The notes under the pieces: model-generated
What the model was told of the DNA's origin: nothing
Seen by the model: the letters and a program-made list of their open reading frames with translations, nothing else
Database searches by the model: none
Assembly: GCA_034620365.1 (NCBI GenBank)
Contig: JAQGEQ010000263.1
Span: 1,054,001-1,118,000 of the forward strand
Reading direction: 5' to 3'
Length of the DNA: 64,000 nt
Source: Pegea sp. RAD2-039
Taxonomy: Eukaryota > Chordata > Thaliacea > Salpida > Salpidae
In this document: positions 34,741 to 46,822 of the stretch, one piece after another
How the letters are laid out: every line of letters begins with the position of its first letter
Numbering within the stretch: position 1 is the stretch's first letter
Translations under genes and position numbers: made by a program

Positions 34741-37700
34741 TCAAACAACAGCTCCATTATAGAATAATATTCTCGAATATTTGTTGATGAAATATGTCAT
34801 CAAAAAACTGGAGAAGAAGAAGATTAAACCACAAAGTAGAACAAGACCCTAGAATAAAACAAATTTGAATCAAATTAAGATGAAGAAAACTTCACAATTT
34901 AATTTAACAGATGTGATTGAATGCTTTATGAAGAAATTATCATTTTTTATTTTAATTGAAATCTGTCAAATTTCATGATTGTGTCAACAAGATTGTGAAA
35001 TTAAAGATACTTGAGAAAATATATCTTACATCATCAGTAGGACTTTGAATGAGGAACATTCTGAGCGAGAAGGCGTTGGTATCCCATCTACTTTCAGTCC
35101 ATAAGCTGGATGTGTCATCTAGATGAGGAAGAAAAGTTTTAGATCAGTTAGAACAAGGTCTTGAACCCACAAGATTATTTCCGTCATCAATAGGTTTTAA
35201 ACAAAAAGTAGAATAATTGCGAATTGACAATTTGTAGAAAATTAATTAAATAAAAGTTGTTGAGATGAGAAGCTGATTACTAAAAGAGGTTTGAATTAAA
35301 TCCAAATAAAAACTTGGATTAAATTCAAAGTATAGAGATGGATTAGTAGTGGATTTGTCAAGCACAAGTTAATCGTTTAAAGATGAATTGTTTGAGTAAT
35401 TTAAAGATCATCTGTTGGGAATTAATTCTTCAAAAGTGATGAACAAAAATTACAAATCTGTCTTCATTGCTTTATATCCAAATTTTTACAATTGACTAAC
35501 CTGACGATTGGGTTGCTTGGGGAAGGGACACAGATGACCAAAGACACACACTCATATTGCTACTTGTGTCTTGAGGATCCAGCTTATAGTACAAGAAGTT
35601 GCCATTCAAAGTCTAAAGTAAAAATGTTGGGTTATCATCAAGGGCGTGAAGATGATATTTCAGCTAAAAACAAAGATTAAAAAAGGAAACCAACATCATT
35701 TGCAAGTCCTGCGTTACAGTTTGATTCAGATCGATTGACTTTTGAACCAGTATAAGCGATAAGGAAGTTGTATATGATAAGAGGTGCAATTTTGTAACTG
35801 ACATGAGATTGAACAACAGAAACATATCTGAAAATGAAAAAAAAACTTCAAAATTGACATCAAATTCCATTTAAATCATGAAAAAATGTTTTGAAACTAA
35901 TCGAATTTTCAGGACTAACTCTTCAAGTACCTCTAGATTTTTTGAGTAATTATTTTTTTGGTGAAATTTATTCAACATTTAATGAAAATTGAAATAAATT
36001 TTTTACTTTTAATCTATTTTAAATCTAAAAATATCGAGAATTATTTTTGGGATTTAAAAAGTCATTTAATCAGCATTAGAGTAGATGTGGAAAGAGAAGA
36101 TGATCACTTAAAATAAGATTCAGGAAAGACTTCATTGAATAACAGACTTGAAGTTAACAACTTTCGAACGCTACTAGTTTGTTGATTGGTGAAAAAAACT
36201 TGGAATAAATCAAAGATTGAATTGGAATATTTGAATAATTCAGGATTATTTTAAGATTCGAATTTTCAGAATCATTTAATTAGCGATCAAATATTCCTCG
36301 TATATTTAGTAAGGAAATAAAAAAGAAGTAGAAAGTTAAATTAAAAATGGTGGTGAAGTAGAATAGATACAAATATGAAATGTATGTCTTGATGTTGATT
36401 ACAAAAAAAGTGTTTGGAAGCTTTTTCAGAAATATAAACATTCATTAAAAACAAAATATCTCAAAAAGTTTTCTTCAAAATATTTCGACATTTTTTATTT
36501 CTGGCTTTTTGCAAAAATCGTTGAGCTAAGAGAGGAGTAATCTAAAACTACATCTCTTAAAATAAAAGATTTATGTAAAAGGTCTTAGGATCAAAATAAA
36601 AATAGATAACAAAAAAAATTTCAATTTATATTTAGAAATAAAAGTTAAACGAATTAAAAAGTTTGTTGTTACAGCCTGCAACAAACAACTTGGCATCAAC
36701 AATTTTTGTGGAATATCCATTGATCTTTATATATCAAAGATTAAATCTTCTTTTATTTCTATTTTTTATACTTTCACACAATTACCTGCTGATTGGCTGG
36801 TTGTTGAGTCGAACCTGGAATTTACTGGACATATATTTTTCAATATAGGAGCAATTGCTTTGATGTAAAAAGCAAAATATCAAATGATTGATCTGTAAAA
36901 AGTCCAAAGGATTACAAACATGAAATTTTATTTCTGATTTTCAGTTTTATAAAAGAAATTTGAAAATTCTTTAAAAACTATCAACTAGTATTTGATATTT
37001 TGTTAAAAATCTTCTAAAACCATTTATTTTGAAAGAAAAAAATAAAAATGAAAATTGATTAAATTGTCTTTACTTAACAAGGATAAGATAAAACTGTCAA
37101 AACTAAATTAGAGTGAATCATAGTTTTATCAACTAATTTAAAACTGGCTAATTAATCTTCGCAGTAATTTCTTCAAAATGACAAAATATGACAAAACTTG
37201 TCCACAGCGCCCCCTAGCGGAAATCAAAATAAAAAAATGAGCAGATAAAACATACCTCGTCTTCATGAACTTTTAGTTCAGTGATAAAAGATGGTTCCTT
37301 ATCTTCATTTGCCAATACAACTAATGCTTTTGCTGTAGTCAACGCAGTTTCAGCTAATTTCTGAAAATATATTCGTTAAACTCTGAAAAAATGATGTTCA
37401 AACTACCAACATTTGTTGATTATTGTGAAATATTTGAAAATCGAAACTTAAATGAAAAACTAATAAAAATTTTTAAGGTTTCAGTCAATGAACAGAAAAA
37501 TTGGATTTATAAAGATGTAATTAATAAAATTGATTTTTAGTTTCAGCTGAATTTTTAATTTGATTCATATAAAATTAAAAGAATTATTTAAATTTTCAAT
37601 CTCTATACAAAAAAAAGATTTTCAATAAAATAAATTTGAACTTTTTCAAAGTTTCACCTTAAATTCAAAAAATAGAAAAAATAAAATCACAAAAAATTGA

Positions 37701-40700
37701 CTATGAAAGTTTAGATTAAAAGTTTGAAGCACAAACCTTGGCTAGAGGTTTAATAAGTTCAAACATCTGTTTCTCTGTTTCATTACCAATTAATTTTACA
37801 CCAAGATATCTTAAAGTGTCGTATCTGCTTAAATAATGTCTGCACGAAAACACATTTAGTGTTACACAACAGTTTTTCAACAAATTTTTCAATTTAGTTA
37901 CAAACACTTTGATGTCTTAGAGATATTAAGACTTACTTGTTAGTGAAGCTAGAATCAAACTCTGTCAACAGGATTGATGGTATATCACGTGATTTCAAGA
38001 TGTTTTGTATACTAGATTTAGGGATGCCAGCATCTTTAGAAGGCTTACTGACTTTTAATGTCGATGTGGAATAATCCTGTAGCTTTGAAACTATATTTTC
38101 AATCTACAAATGCATTTGGTGAGATATAAAAAGCAGAAACAAGTTGCTACTCACTTTAGTTTTGTTTTTATTATATGAAATAGGGTCGAAATGAGCAAAT
38201 AGCTTCCCGTTGATCAATCCTAATTGTCTCAACTCAATAATTTCACTGATTTGATTCAATGTGATGTGAGTCTGTAAATAGATGATAAAAGTCAAGTTGA
38301 AGGACTTGATGTGGAGGTTTCCTTCTCGTCTGCGCATGCGCTTTGATTATTGAGTAACGTGCGCTACAACCTCCATTCTTTAAATCTTATGTCCGGTAGC
38401 GCGGCCCAGTGACCTTAAGGTCGACAAATTGCTGGTTTTATTTGCAACTTTCCCTGTCCTAAGTGAGTTGCTTACCAGGGCTGATGAGGAACATTGACCC
38501 AGGATTTTATTGGCCCAGTTTTCTCTATAATCTGAAGTTGTCTCTATTTTCATCCGAAGCAACCACAAACTACTGACAACTGGTTGTAATTGAATTGTAC
38601 TTTTCGGAGCAGAATGAAGAGTTAATAATTAATATCGAAAGGAAATTGCTACAAAAACCAGTTAATTTACCAAAAGATTTCGAAGTTTAAATCATGGAAC
38701 AACTTGAAATAAGTTTTGACAAATTAGTAAAAGTGTTTATCTGAATATTTCATAAGACAGAAACTTTCAAAGCTACTTTAGTTACTGTGAGACCTTTCAA
38801 AATCTTTTTTTGTATTGAAACTGTTGTAAGCAGATGATTAAACATCAGGTCATCAAATAGCGTAGGAATTTCGCGTCTTTCGACCGAAAAGTACAAGGCT
38901 TATAAACTTTATGGAACTAAATCAACTCAACCTTAGATTCAAACTAGATTTATTGATACTGCAAACTTCTTAACCTAATTCTAAATTTTGGATCTAAATC
39001 ACAACAATCATCAAAACTACTAGACCTTTAATTACTTTAATTAAGTTAATATCCAGAATATTCCAACTAAGTATCAACAAAAGTACAATCCTGACTAATT
39101 GAAGACACAATCACATGAAGAAGCAAACCATTAAATTTTCTTGTGGAATTATCTTAGTACTCACCGATTTGTCAGTTTTGAAAGGAAAATTTCCTGATGT
39201 CATATCAACTACCATTCGCTTGCTTCCAATACCATCGAATGCCTCCTGTGTGAGAAATTATCGATCTTTATCGGCTACGTCATTAAAATATTCACCACAA
39301 ACTGATTTATGATTAAATTGATTTACACAGAGTTTTAGAAAACGTTTCAAACTAACACCATCTAGTAGCACAAAGGCGATGTTTTTCTTTAAAGATTCTT
39401 TCTGAGTGATACTGAGGGCCCCAAGTGATCTAGCAACAGCAAGAGCTGTTATAAAAGCTGCAGCTGAGTCTGCATTTGTAGCCGAGCTGCCTTGGATCAT
39501 TGAACGAGTATCAATCTGTTAAAATGTAAAAAGTTTTCAACAAAAATTCACGATGTTTTGATACAAGGTGTTTCGAAACTTCCAAATGATAAAAATTTCA
39601 AATCAAATAAGATGAAAGTACAAACTGGAGCTAGTAGAAGAATTGTCGGAAGGTTTGTATCATTTTTGACGTCTTCCAGACTTTTTAGCGATGCAAAGAC
39701 GTTGTTACCACCAAGAGGGTCACAATATTTCGCTGGAAAAAACGTTAAGTTGTTAAATGAGGTTGCTTCTTTCAATAAATCAACTTTAATCAAATAAAAC
39801 CAAGTAATTTAGCTTTATCTATTTAATAAAATGTCGGATGAAACAAAATATTAGTTTATCTAAAAACTAAGATACAAGCTTCTTACTTGGAGGTATAAAC
39901 CCTTCAGATATTGAACCTCTTCGGTTACAAACTGTTGAACTGACGGCACCATGCATAAAAGCTTTCATTTCTACTCCGCAATGAGGATAACTACTTCCTT
40001 TTAAGTTGTACTTCTCATAACACTAACATACAATTACAATTTATAAATATGCTCTTATATTAATGTGACTCACTCACTTCAAATAAAAGGTTTTTTGTAT
40101 CTTGGTTAGTAATGTAAAATATAGGTATAGGTACTGATACATCTAATAAACCATCACCAACTTGATTTAAATTCATTGAATTTTTACTGCATTCAGCATA
40201 CTTTGGTCCATATTTATCATTATAAAACTCTAAAATAAAAATATGTCATCAGAATTTATTGAAACTAATAAAAGATTTGAATTATTATGATACTTAGATA
40301 TTTAGTTTGTAAAGGAAATGACATAAATTCATAAATAATATACCAGGGTATTGCACCGGGCATTTGTTAGCAGGTGACCACTCAAATTCATCTAAGTGAT
40401 TAGAAGAACTATAAATTAAAATTCCTTCAACTTTGTTTGTAGCAAGTAAATCAACAAGGAGTTTTCTGTAAAAAACCATTGTTGATAAGTAACCCAGTTA
40501 TTTTTTTATCAATTTATTACTTATTAAAATTTTTTTCTTCAACAAGCATAATATAGTCATTTAGGTTTGCATTAGTGGTAAACTCTTTCAAGTCAGAAAT
40601 AGTTTCTAGGGCATATAAGATACCAACATTGCCAGAAAGAGATGCTGAAAAATTAAAAATAATGAAAATTAGTTGTATACAATAAAAATATCTGATACTA

Positions 40701-41088
40701 CATTCATTTTCAACTTTAAAAACTAAGTAATAAATACATAAGATTTACTTTCATAATTTTGTAAAAGTTAAAAAAAAATTTGATTAAGAAAGAAAAATTG
40801 ACATTGAGCAAAAAAATAGAAAAAAATAACAAGGAAACCCACATTGACATCCAAATTCATGTGTCTTATTGAATATTCTTATACAAGCATCAAAGTTATT
40901 ACTAGAAAGGTCTTCATATATCATTTTATAAACTTTCGAAGATGCTTTTGTAAAATTTTCTGTTAAATTGAAAATATAAATTACCGTGCAAAATTAAAAG
41001 GTTAAAAACAATTGATACCATTTAGGAGAACATTGATGAGAGATGAAATGAATAAAATTGAAAATAATCTGTAAATAAACTTTTTCAT
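34741..41088 (-). CDS. NCSTN: Nicastrin, gamma-secretase subunit (18 exons, complete)
   Basis: Nicastrin is the large glycoprotein of the gamma-secretase complex (with presenilin, APH-1, PEN-2) that gates substrates such as Notch and APP stubs. Exons: 41019-41088, 40843-40959, 40521-40644, 40344-40465, 40078-40229, 39887-40022, 39626-39732, 39357-39515, 39165-39245, 38155-38271, 37937-38103, 37737-37839, 37256-37360, 36786-36892, 35695-35827, 35501-35612, 35030-35118, 34741-34848. All GT-AG and in phase; 702 residues (human 709). N-terminal hydrophobic signal peptide; peptidase-like ectodomain with IDTRSMIQGSSATNADSAAA and GEAFDGIGSKRMV, matching human DSRSFFW and GETFDYIGSSRMV; membrane-proximal SLWTESRWDTNAFSLRMFLI; one membrane span near 668-690; short tail. 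Glu330 matches human Glu333, but the Tyr of DYIGS is Gly. Intron 9 (38272-39164) holds a GC-richer insert. Confidence 0.93.
38290..38590. repeat. GC-richer inserted block in nicastrin intron 9, unrecognised
   Basis: About 300 bp whose base composition differs sharply from the intron around it, with GCATGCGC, GTAACGTGCGCTAC, CCGGTAGCGCGGCCCAGTG and CTTAAGGTCGAC. The block contains no credible coding exon and is not homologous to nicastrin. CGGTAGCGCGGCCCAGTG faintly resembles a pol III A box, hinting at a SINE, but no convincing B box follows. An interspersed element is the likeliest explanation. Confidence 0.4.
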
Positions 41089-43487
41089 ACTTATTACAGT
41101 CACTAAATATCAACAAGTAATCAGATAATCAAATCTTTTAATAAATGACAATCTGTAAGAAATTAAACAGATTTATTTTAATAAAAAAAGGTTATAAGGC
41201 CTTATGCAATAAAAGTTTAATAGAAATGAAAAGCTATACAAAGTATTACTGATGATAAATGATTTAAAAAATTAATAATTTCAACTTTAATGAATTTAAA
41301 CAAAGTTTTGCTACATAAAACTAGTTTTTTAAGAGTATCAATTATTACCATTAAAAATATTATATTTAAAAATAAATTTGGTTATTAATAAATTAGCAAA
41401 AATATTTATCAGATTTTTAGACTTATTTACAAAACACAAAGTATTTATTAAGTTTTGTCTTTTGCAAGATATTTAAATGATAACTTTATGTAATTTAATT
41501 TATTTATATAATAGATATAAATAACTTTAAGTCAAAAAGTTTATAACATTAGAAAATTAATCTAACAAAAAATTGAAGTTTATAAAATGAGAAAAATCAT
41601 AAATAATTTTGTAAATAGTTTTATGATGTATGTTTTATATACGTTCTATGAGACAAAACAAGTTATTTGAACACATTTATATTTTTTAAGTATTTTATTT
41701 TAAAGAATAGAGATAAAATAATCGTAAAAAACAAAAGTTTATGAAAATAAACTAAGTAGAATGTTAGTTATAATATTAATTTTGAATAGATTAAAAAATG
41801 ATAACATCATCTAAAAAAATTACTAAATTTATAAACAAAACTTAATTCTTTATAGCATGTCAAGAAATAATTCTGAAAATTTAAAAAATCATAATTTATT
41901 TTTTTAAATTAAAAAAATGGTATAAAACTGAACAATACAAAATGTCAATAAAAATTATTTACAAAAGTCCATAAAAACTTAAATTATAAATTTGCATGAC
42001 CATTATGGTTTAAAAACAATTGTTGAGTATCTGACTTTTTCAACATTCACAGCTGTTTTTTAACATTATTTAGTAACGGATAATCAACTTTTAAAATTTT
42101 AATTGCATTTAATCATATTTTTGGAAACGTATCAACAATTGATAAATCAAATAAATAATTAGTCATAAATATATTTTAAGATATAATAACAAAAAAATCA
42201 GTTGGTCAAGGTTTTGAAGTTCAATACTTTGCTCATTATATTATGTAAAAGAACCTACAAGCAACTAGGAGAAAACTAAACTTAACAGAGACTGATAAAG
42301 AATGGCTGGATCACATACCAGTTTTGGAGAAATACTTGAAACAGTTATGTATGGCATTAGGTTTTTGTTACAATTATTTATAGAGGCACTCCAATATCGC
42401 TTCACGGTTAGCATAACATTTCAATATTTTATGCAATTCAAGTCTAATAGGTTGCCATTTCTGGTTGTGCTTTATTTGTATCCCTTAAAAGAAAGCAAAC
42501 TTGTATTTCTTCTTTCAAAAGTAAAAATAACCTTTTTTCTTGTTGAATAAACATAGAAAAAGTTATCGTTTCTATTTAAACTATCTTTCAAAGGCAAAGA
42601 ATGTATTCAGTAGAAACAGATATCTGAAATACAAGATTCTAGAATAACTTAGTTGAATTATCATACAAATAAATGGAACAAAACTATTGCAGATGATATT
42701 TTAGGCTTTTTTAATGATTGTGACTGTAATAATAAGTTATTAAGCATCTTACTGAAAAATATTTTATAAGATTATGTTAATCAAATTCGTTGTTTCTTTT
42801 AATATGATGTAGATTAAAGAAACAACTTTTTTTTTCAAAATAATTCTGAAAATACAATCAAAAGTTACCAGCATGCAAAACTATAATTAAATCAATTATA
42901 GTTCTGACAAAATACTGATAGGCAAATTTAACTAAATTAGTTATATTTAAACCTTTTTTAAAGTTTTTTAATCTTTTGAGGAGATTTACTATGGTTTTCA
43001 AGTTGTATCATTTTTTAAGAAAAATATTTAAATTTTCCGCTAGAAAATTATACTTTAAACTTGATTGTTAATTGGTAATTAAGGACGCTTGTTTTCAATC
43101 GATAAGTTCTATAATATTATTTACAATAAGTAATTACGTATTTGGAGATTATTAAAGTTGTTTCTATTGCTTATTAAAATAAAAGATTTATAGTTTTTAA
43201 AATATTTAACTTCTTATTTAATAATTAGCTAGCTTACATTTTTATATTCCACCAACAAATTATTTAGCTAAAGTAAAAATTAGCGAAGCTAGTTTATGTA
43301 ACAATTCGGCAAAATTAAAACACTTTGAAAAAACCTAATATTTTTTCTATAAACTAAAGCTGGTAAATTTAAATATTTATTATGAAAATTTATTTACAGA
43401 TTATTATTTACAAAAAATTATTTACTTTTAATTATCCTTAAATTATACTCCAAATGTAATTTGTTTTGGATTAATGATATATTATTA
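41089..43487. other. Intergenic between divergent nicastrin and Kelch genes
   Basis: Divergent promoters should lie at both ends. It is extremely AT-rich, with one small candidate ORF at 42302. No RNA gene or repeat is supported. Confidence 0.4.
42302..42406 (+). CDS. Possible small first exon (35 codons), hypothetical
   Basis: ATG in good Kozak context (AAGAATGG), followed by MAGSHTSFGEILETVMYGIR and an amphipathic or hydrophobic stretch, ending at ACG|GTTAGC, a usable donor. Codon use is coding-like and the piece is less A+T-rich than its surroundings. A second exon after GATGTAG near 42812 would keep frame but is unconvincing. Without splicing the ORF runs to 42550 (82 codons). No family is recognised. 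Confidence 0.25.
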
Positions 43488-46400
43488 ATGTCTTCCTCTT
43501 CTTTAATTAGTGGTGGTGTTCCTGCTCCGTCAGTTTGTAAGAAAAAACACCATCCTTGTTTGCTGGATTTTCTCAAAGAGTAATTTTTTATCAGTTTGAA
43601 TATTCGATAAATATCTATCTAACATAAAACGTTTTTCACATAACTGTTTATAGTTTATCACAACTAATAAATAACCATTTAGAGAAAATTTAAGCCTTTA
43701 TCTTTGCATTTAGTAGCTTCAAAATCTTTTTAAAAGAAAAACTTACAAACTTATTTTTTGTTTGTTTAATTATAATTTTTTAGCAAATCTCTTTAACCTT
43801 TTCTAATGTAGTAATTTATGCAGAAACCGTTTTGAAGATTATTGCATTGATGTTGAACTGATATTATCAAATGGAAGAACAATTAAAGCAAATAAAACTC
43901 TATTAGCATTTAACTCCCCATATTTAAGAAACATCATAAAATCAAAGGTATTACTTAGTTAAACAGTATCTTGGTTAAATATTCTGTTTTATTTTAGTTC
44001 TAAAACCATAAAGTAGTTAAACTTCAGCAATTATTATCAGAGTTTTATTATAGAGCTAATGCTCAACTGTTTAGGTACCAAACTTCAAGGAAATTGATTT
44101 AAGCAGTCTAAATGAAGATATTTTAACTTTAGTCGTTAACTACATGTACTCAGAAGAAATTAAATTAAATCCTGGAAATATAGAAGATGTATTATACATT
44201 TCAAATTTGTTTGAAATGGAATGTAAGTCAATTACAGTTGTATAGTATAACTTCAAACTAATTTTAAAAAAAATATTTTGTTTATTTTTGAAATTACTTT
44301 GATATTATTTACTTTTGAAGGCCCATACTACTGTTTTATGCCATTGTTATTTACAGTATTATATATTTATTTCACGAAATAACGCATAGATGTAGATAGC
44401 AAATTATACAACTCGTATTACAAACAGAACAATATGATTGCAGAAATGAGATTACTACGTTCTTACTTGACATTCTTTTTTACAGGGCTGAAAAAGTTTT
44501 GTTTTGAATATTTAGAGTCAACCATCACACCTGTTAATTGTTTTAAGCTACATAACCTTGCCGAAACTTACAGTTCTGACATTTTGCAATCAAAAATTAC
44601 TCAATTTATCAATTTGAATTTTGATGAGATTGTAACAAAAGCAGACTTTAGTAGTATAGATTTTAAGATGATCAACTTCTTTATTGAATCTGTCTTACAT
44701 TCACCAATAGTTAGTACTACAAGTTTAATTTAAATTAATTTAACTATTTTTGATATCAAATTGTTTAAATAACATGTTAGTTTCTACTTGTAACTTTTAT
44801 TTGTAATGAAATATTAATTTTATATAGATATAGAAACTAAAAAGTATTTTTGTAGATTTCTCAAAAATCTATTTACAAATGTATTTTGAAGTGGACAAAG
44901 TCAGATGAAGACTCCCGTAAAGTTCATTTTTATGATCTTCTATGCAAGATTCATTTAGATGAACTATCTTCTGATTTTATTCGCAATGATGTTACTAAAG
45001 AAGTAAATTAGATTTTTCAACATATCAAGATAAAATTGAAATATCAAAACAAAAATTCTGATTATATTTTTTACCAGGCCTTGGTGGTTGACTCACATAA
45101 ATGTTCCAACTTATTGTTGGAAGCAGTTACAAAGAAGCTACAGTATACTAATGGTTACTTTTGAATCATAGTTTTATTTCATTGTTTGTATTTTTTAAAA
45201 CTTTAAATGGTCTAGTACCTTCAACCCTAAGAATATTTATTTTATTAATAATTAAAATGTTTTTATTTGAAATATAACTTGTTACAAAATAACTTGATCT
45301 CAACTCAAGTGAAAGAACTCTTTTTTGTCACGAAAGATTTATAGATAATATTCTAAGACTGAAACAAAACAAAAATTTTGAGTAAAATCTTGAAAAAGAA
45401 AGATTGTTATGCTTTTACAAACTATACAAGACTTTGATTGATTAGCAAGTGTTGTTTGTAGTTGAAGTATTGAAACCAGTACTGAAGTGTTTACTAAAAG
45501 CCGACATATGTATGAAAATGTTTAATAAAGCTTATGATAGGTCATACATCTTGCTTTATTGTACTTGGTGGAAGCTTTTCGATGGGTAATATAATGATGA
45601 TGTATGAAATATCAGTTAATACATGGAAAATGCTGCCGGTAAAATCTGTTGTTTCAATTTGCATAAATAACATAAAGTTAAAATGATACTAAAACATTCC
45701 AAGCTGAAATAAGATTAACTTTTTTATCAAAAAGATTTTCAATCGTAGATAATACCTAAAGGACGCCGCAATGCAATGGGAGTCTCCTTAAAGAATAATG
45801 TTTATTTTATCGGTGGAATATACAACAGGGATATAACAACTGGACGAGTTGATTGTTACGACTTAGATGAATCCAGATGGAAAAGTTTGGAACCTATGTT
45901 AGAACCGAGATATTGTGCGGCATCTTGTACCTTACAAGGTCCTTTAATTACCAAGTCTACGTGTCTTGTATATCATAAATTTCACCTTATTTACATTTAA
46001 ACACAACAAACATATGCGATGAATTATAATAACATTTTTTTGTTGAAAATCTCATTCAGGAATGATATATATTCTTGGTGGATGTAATAATGAGTTGAAA
46101 TATTCAGTAGAAGTTTTTTCACCAAACTTAAACCGATGGAAACTTGTTGCTGGTTTGAAATTCGTTCGTGCTGGCCATGCAGCAGTTTCATGCAAAGGTA
46201 GCTTGAATCATTAGTACTTTCTTTCATCAAATTGTTTTGTATTTGGTTAGGATGTGTCTACAGTATTGGTGGACACGATGGTAACAAATATTTATCAACT
46301 GTTGAACGTTACGATCCGACTTTTAACCGTTGGGAAAGTGTTAGACCTCTTCAAAAGTCTCGAAGATGGTTATGTGCTGTTGCTACTGACAAAGCTATTT

Positions 46401-46822
46401 ACGCGATTGGTATATTTATCTCTTTGCTTTGACTTTGACAAATTGTTATAAATAAAGGTGGTAAAACTGACACTGAATCAAAACCATTACGGTGTATGGA
46501 AAAATATGACCCAGAAACTAACACGTGGGTATACTGTTCTAATATGGCTTATCGTCGAGACAGTTTTTCAGCTTGTGTCCTTTCAGGATATATCTACGTG
46601 GTAGGAGGGTATGAAAACAGTTTTCAATCACTTATTTCACTTATTAAGCTATCTGCTTTCTCATTGAAAACTTAGTTTGCTAATTTAATGTTCCTTTGCA
46701 GTAATGGCGAAGAAGATGTTGTTGAAACAGCTGTAGAAATGTACAATCCTCAAAATGATGTCTGGACAACTTTATGTAAAACTGAAAAACAATTTGTTAA
46801 TCATATATCTGTTGCAATATGA
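43488..46822 (+). CDS. Kelch-like BTB-BACK-Kelch protein (12 exons)
   Basis: Proteins of this build usually act as substrate adaptors for cullin-3 E3 ubiquitin ligases. Exons: 43488-43579, 43824-43947, 44075-44222, 44486-44709, 44856-45002, 45078-45153, 45541-45638, 45749-45938, 46060-46197, 46251-46409, 46458-46608, 46702-46822 (TGA). All GT-AG and in phase; 555 residues. BTB domain about 28-140 (DYCIDVELILSNGRTIKANK, LAFNSPYLRNIIKSK, VNYMYSEEIKL); BACK domain about 140-300 (NCFKLHNLAETYSSDIL, FDLLCKIHLDEL-like segment); then six Kelch blades, each with GG and a downstream W (FIGGIYNRD, YILGGCNN, YSIGGHDGNKY, IYAIGGKTD, YVVGGNGEED). The first blade is the most degenerate (VLGGSFSMGN). The family is clear but I cannot assign a specific KLHL orthologue. 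No retroelement lies in its introns. Confidence 0.92.

Noticed and set aside
35156-35171. tRNA B-box-like GGGTTCAAGACC on the minus strand in a nicastrin intron
   Set aside because: No A box or cloverleaf around it; chance match.
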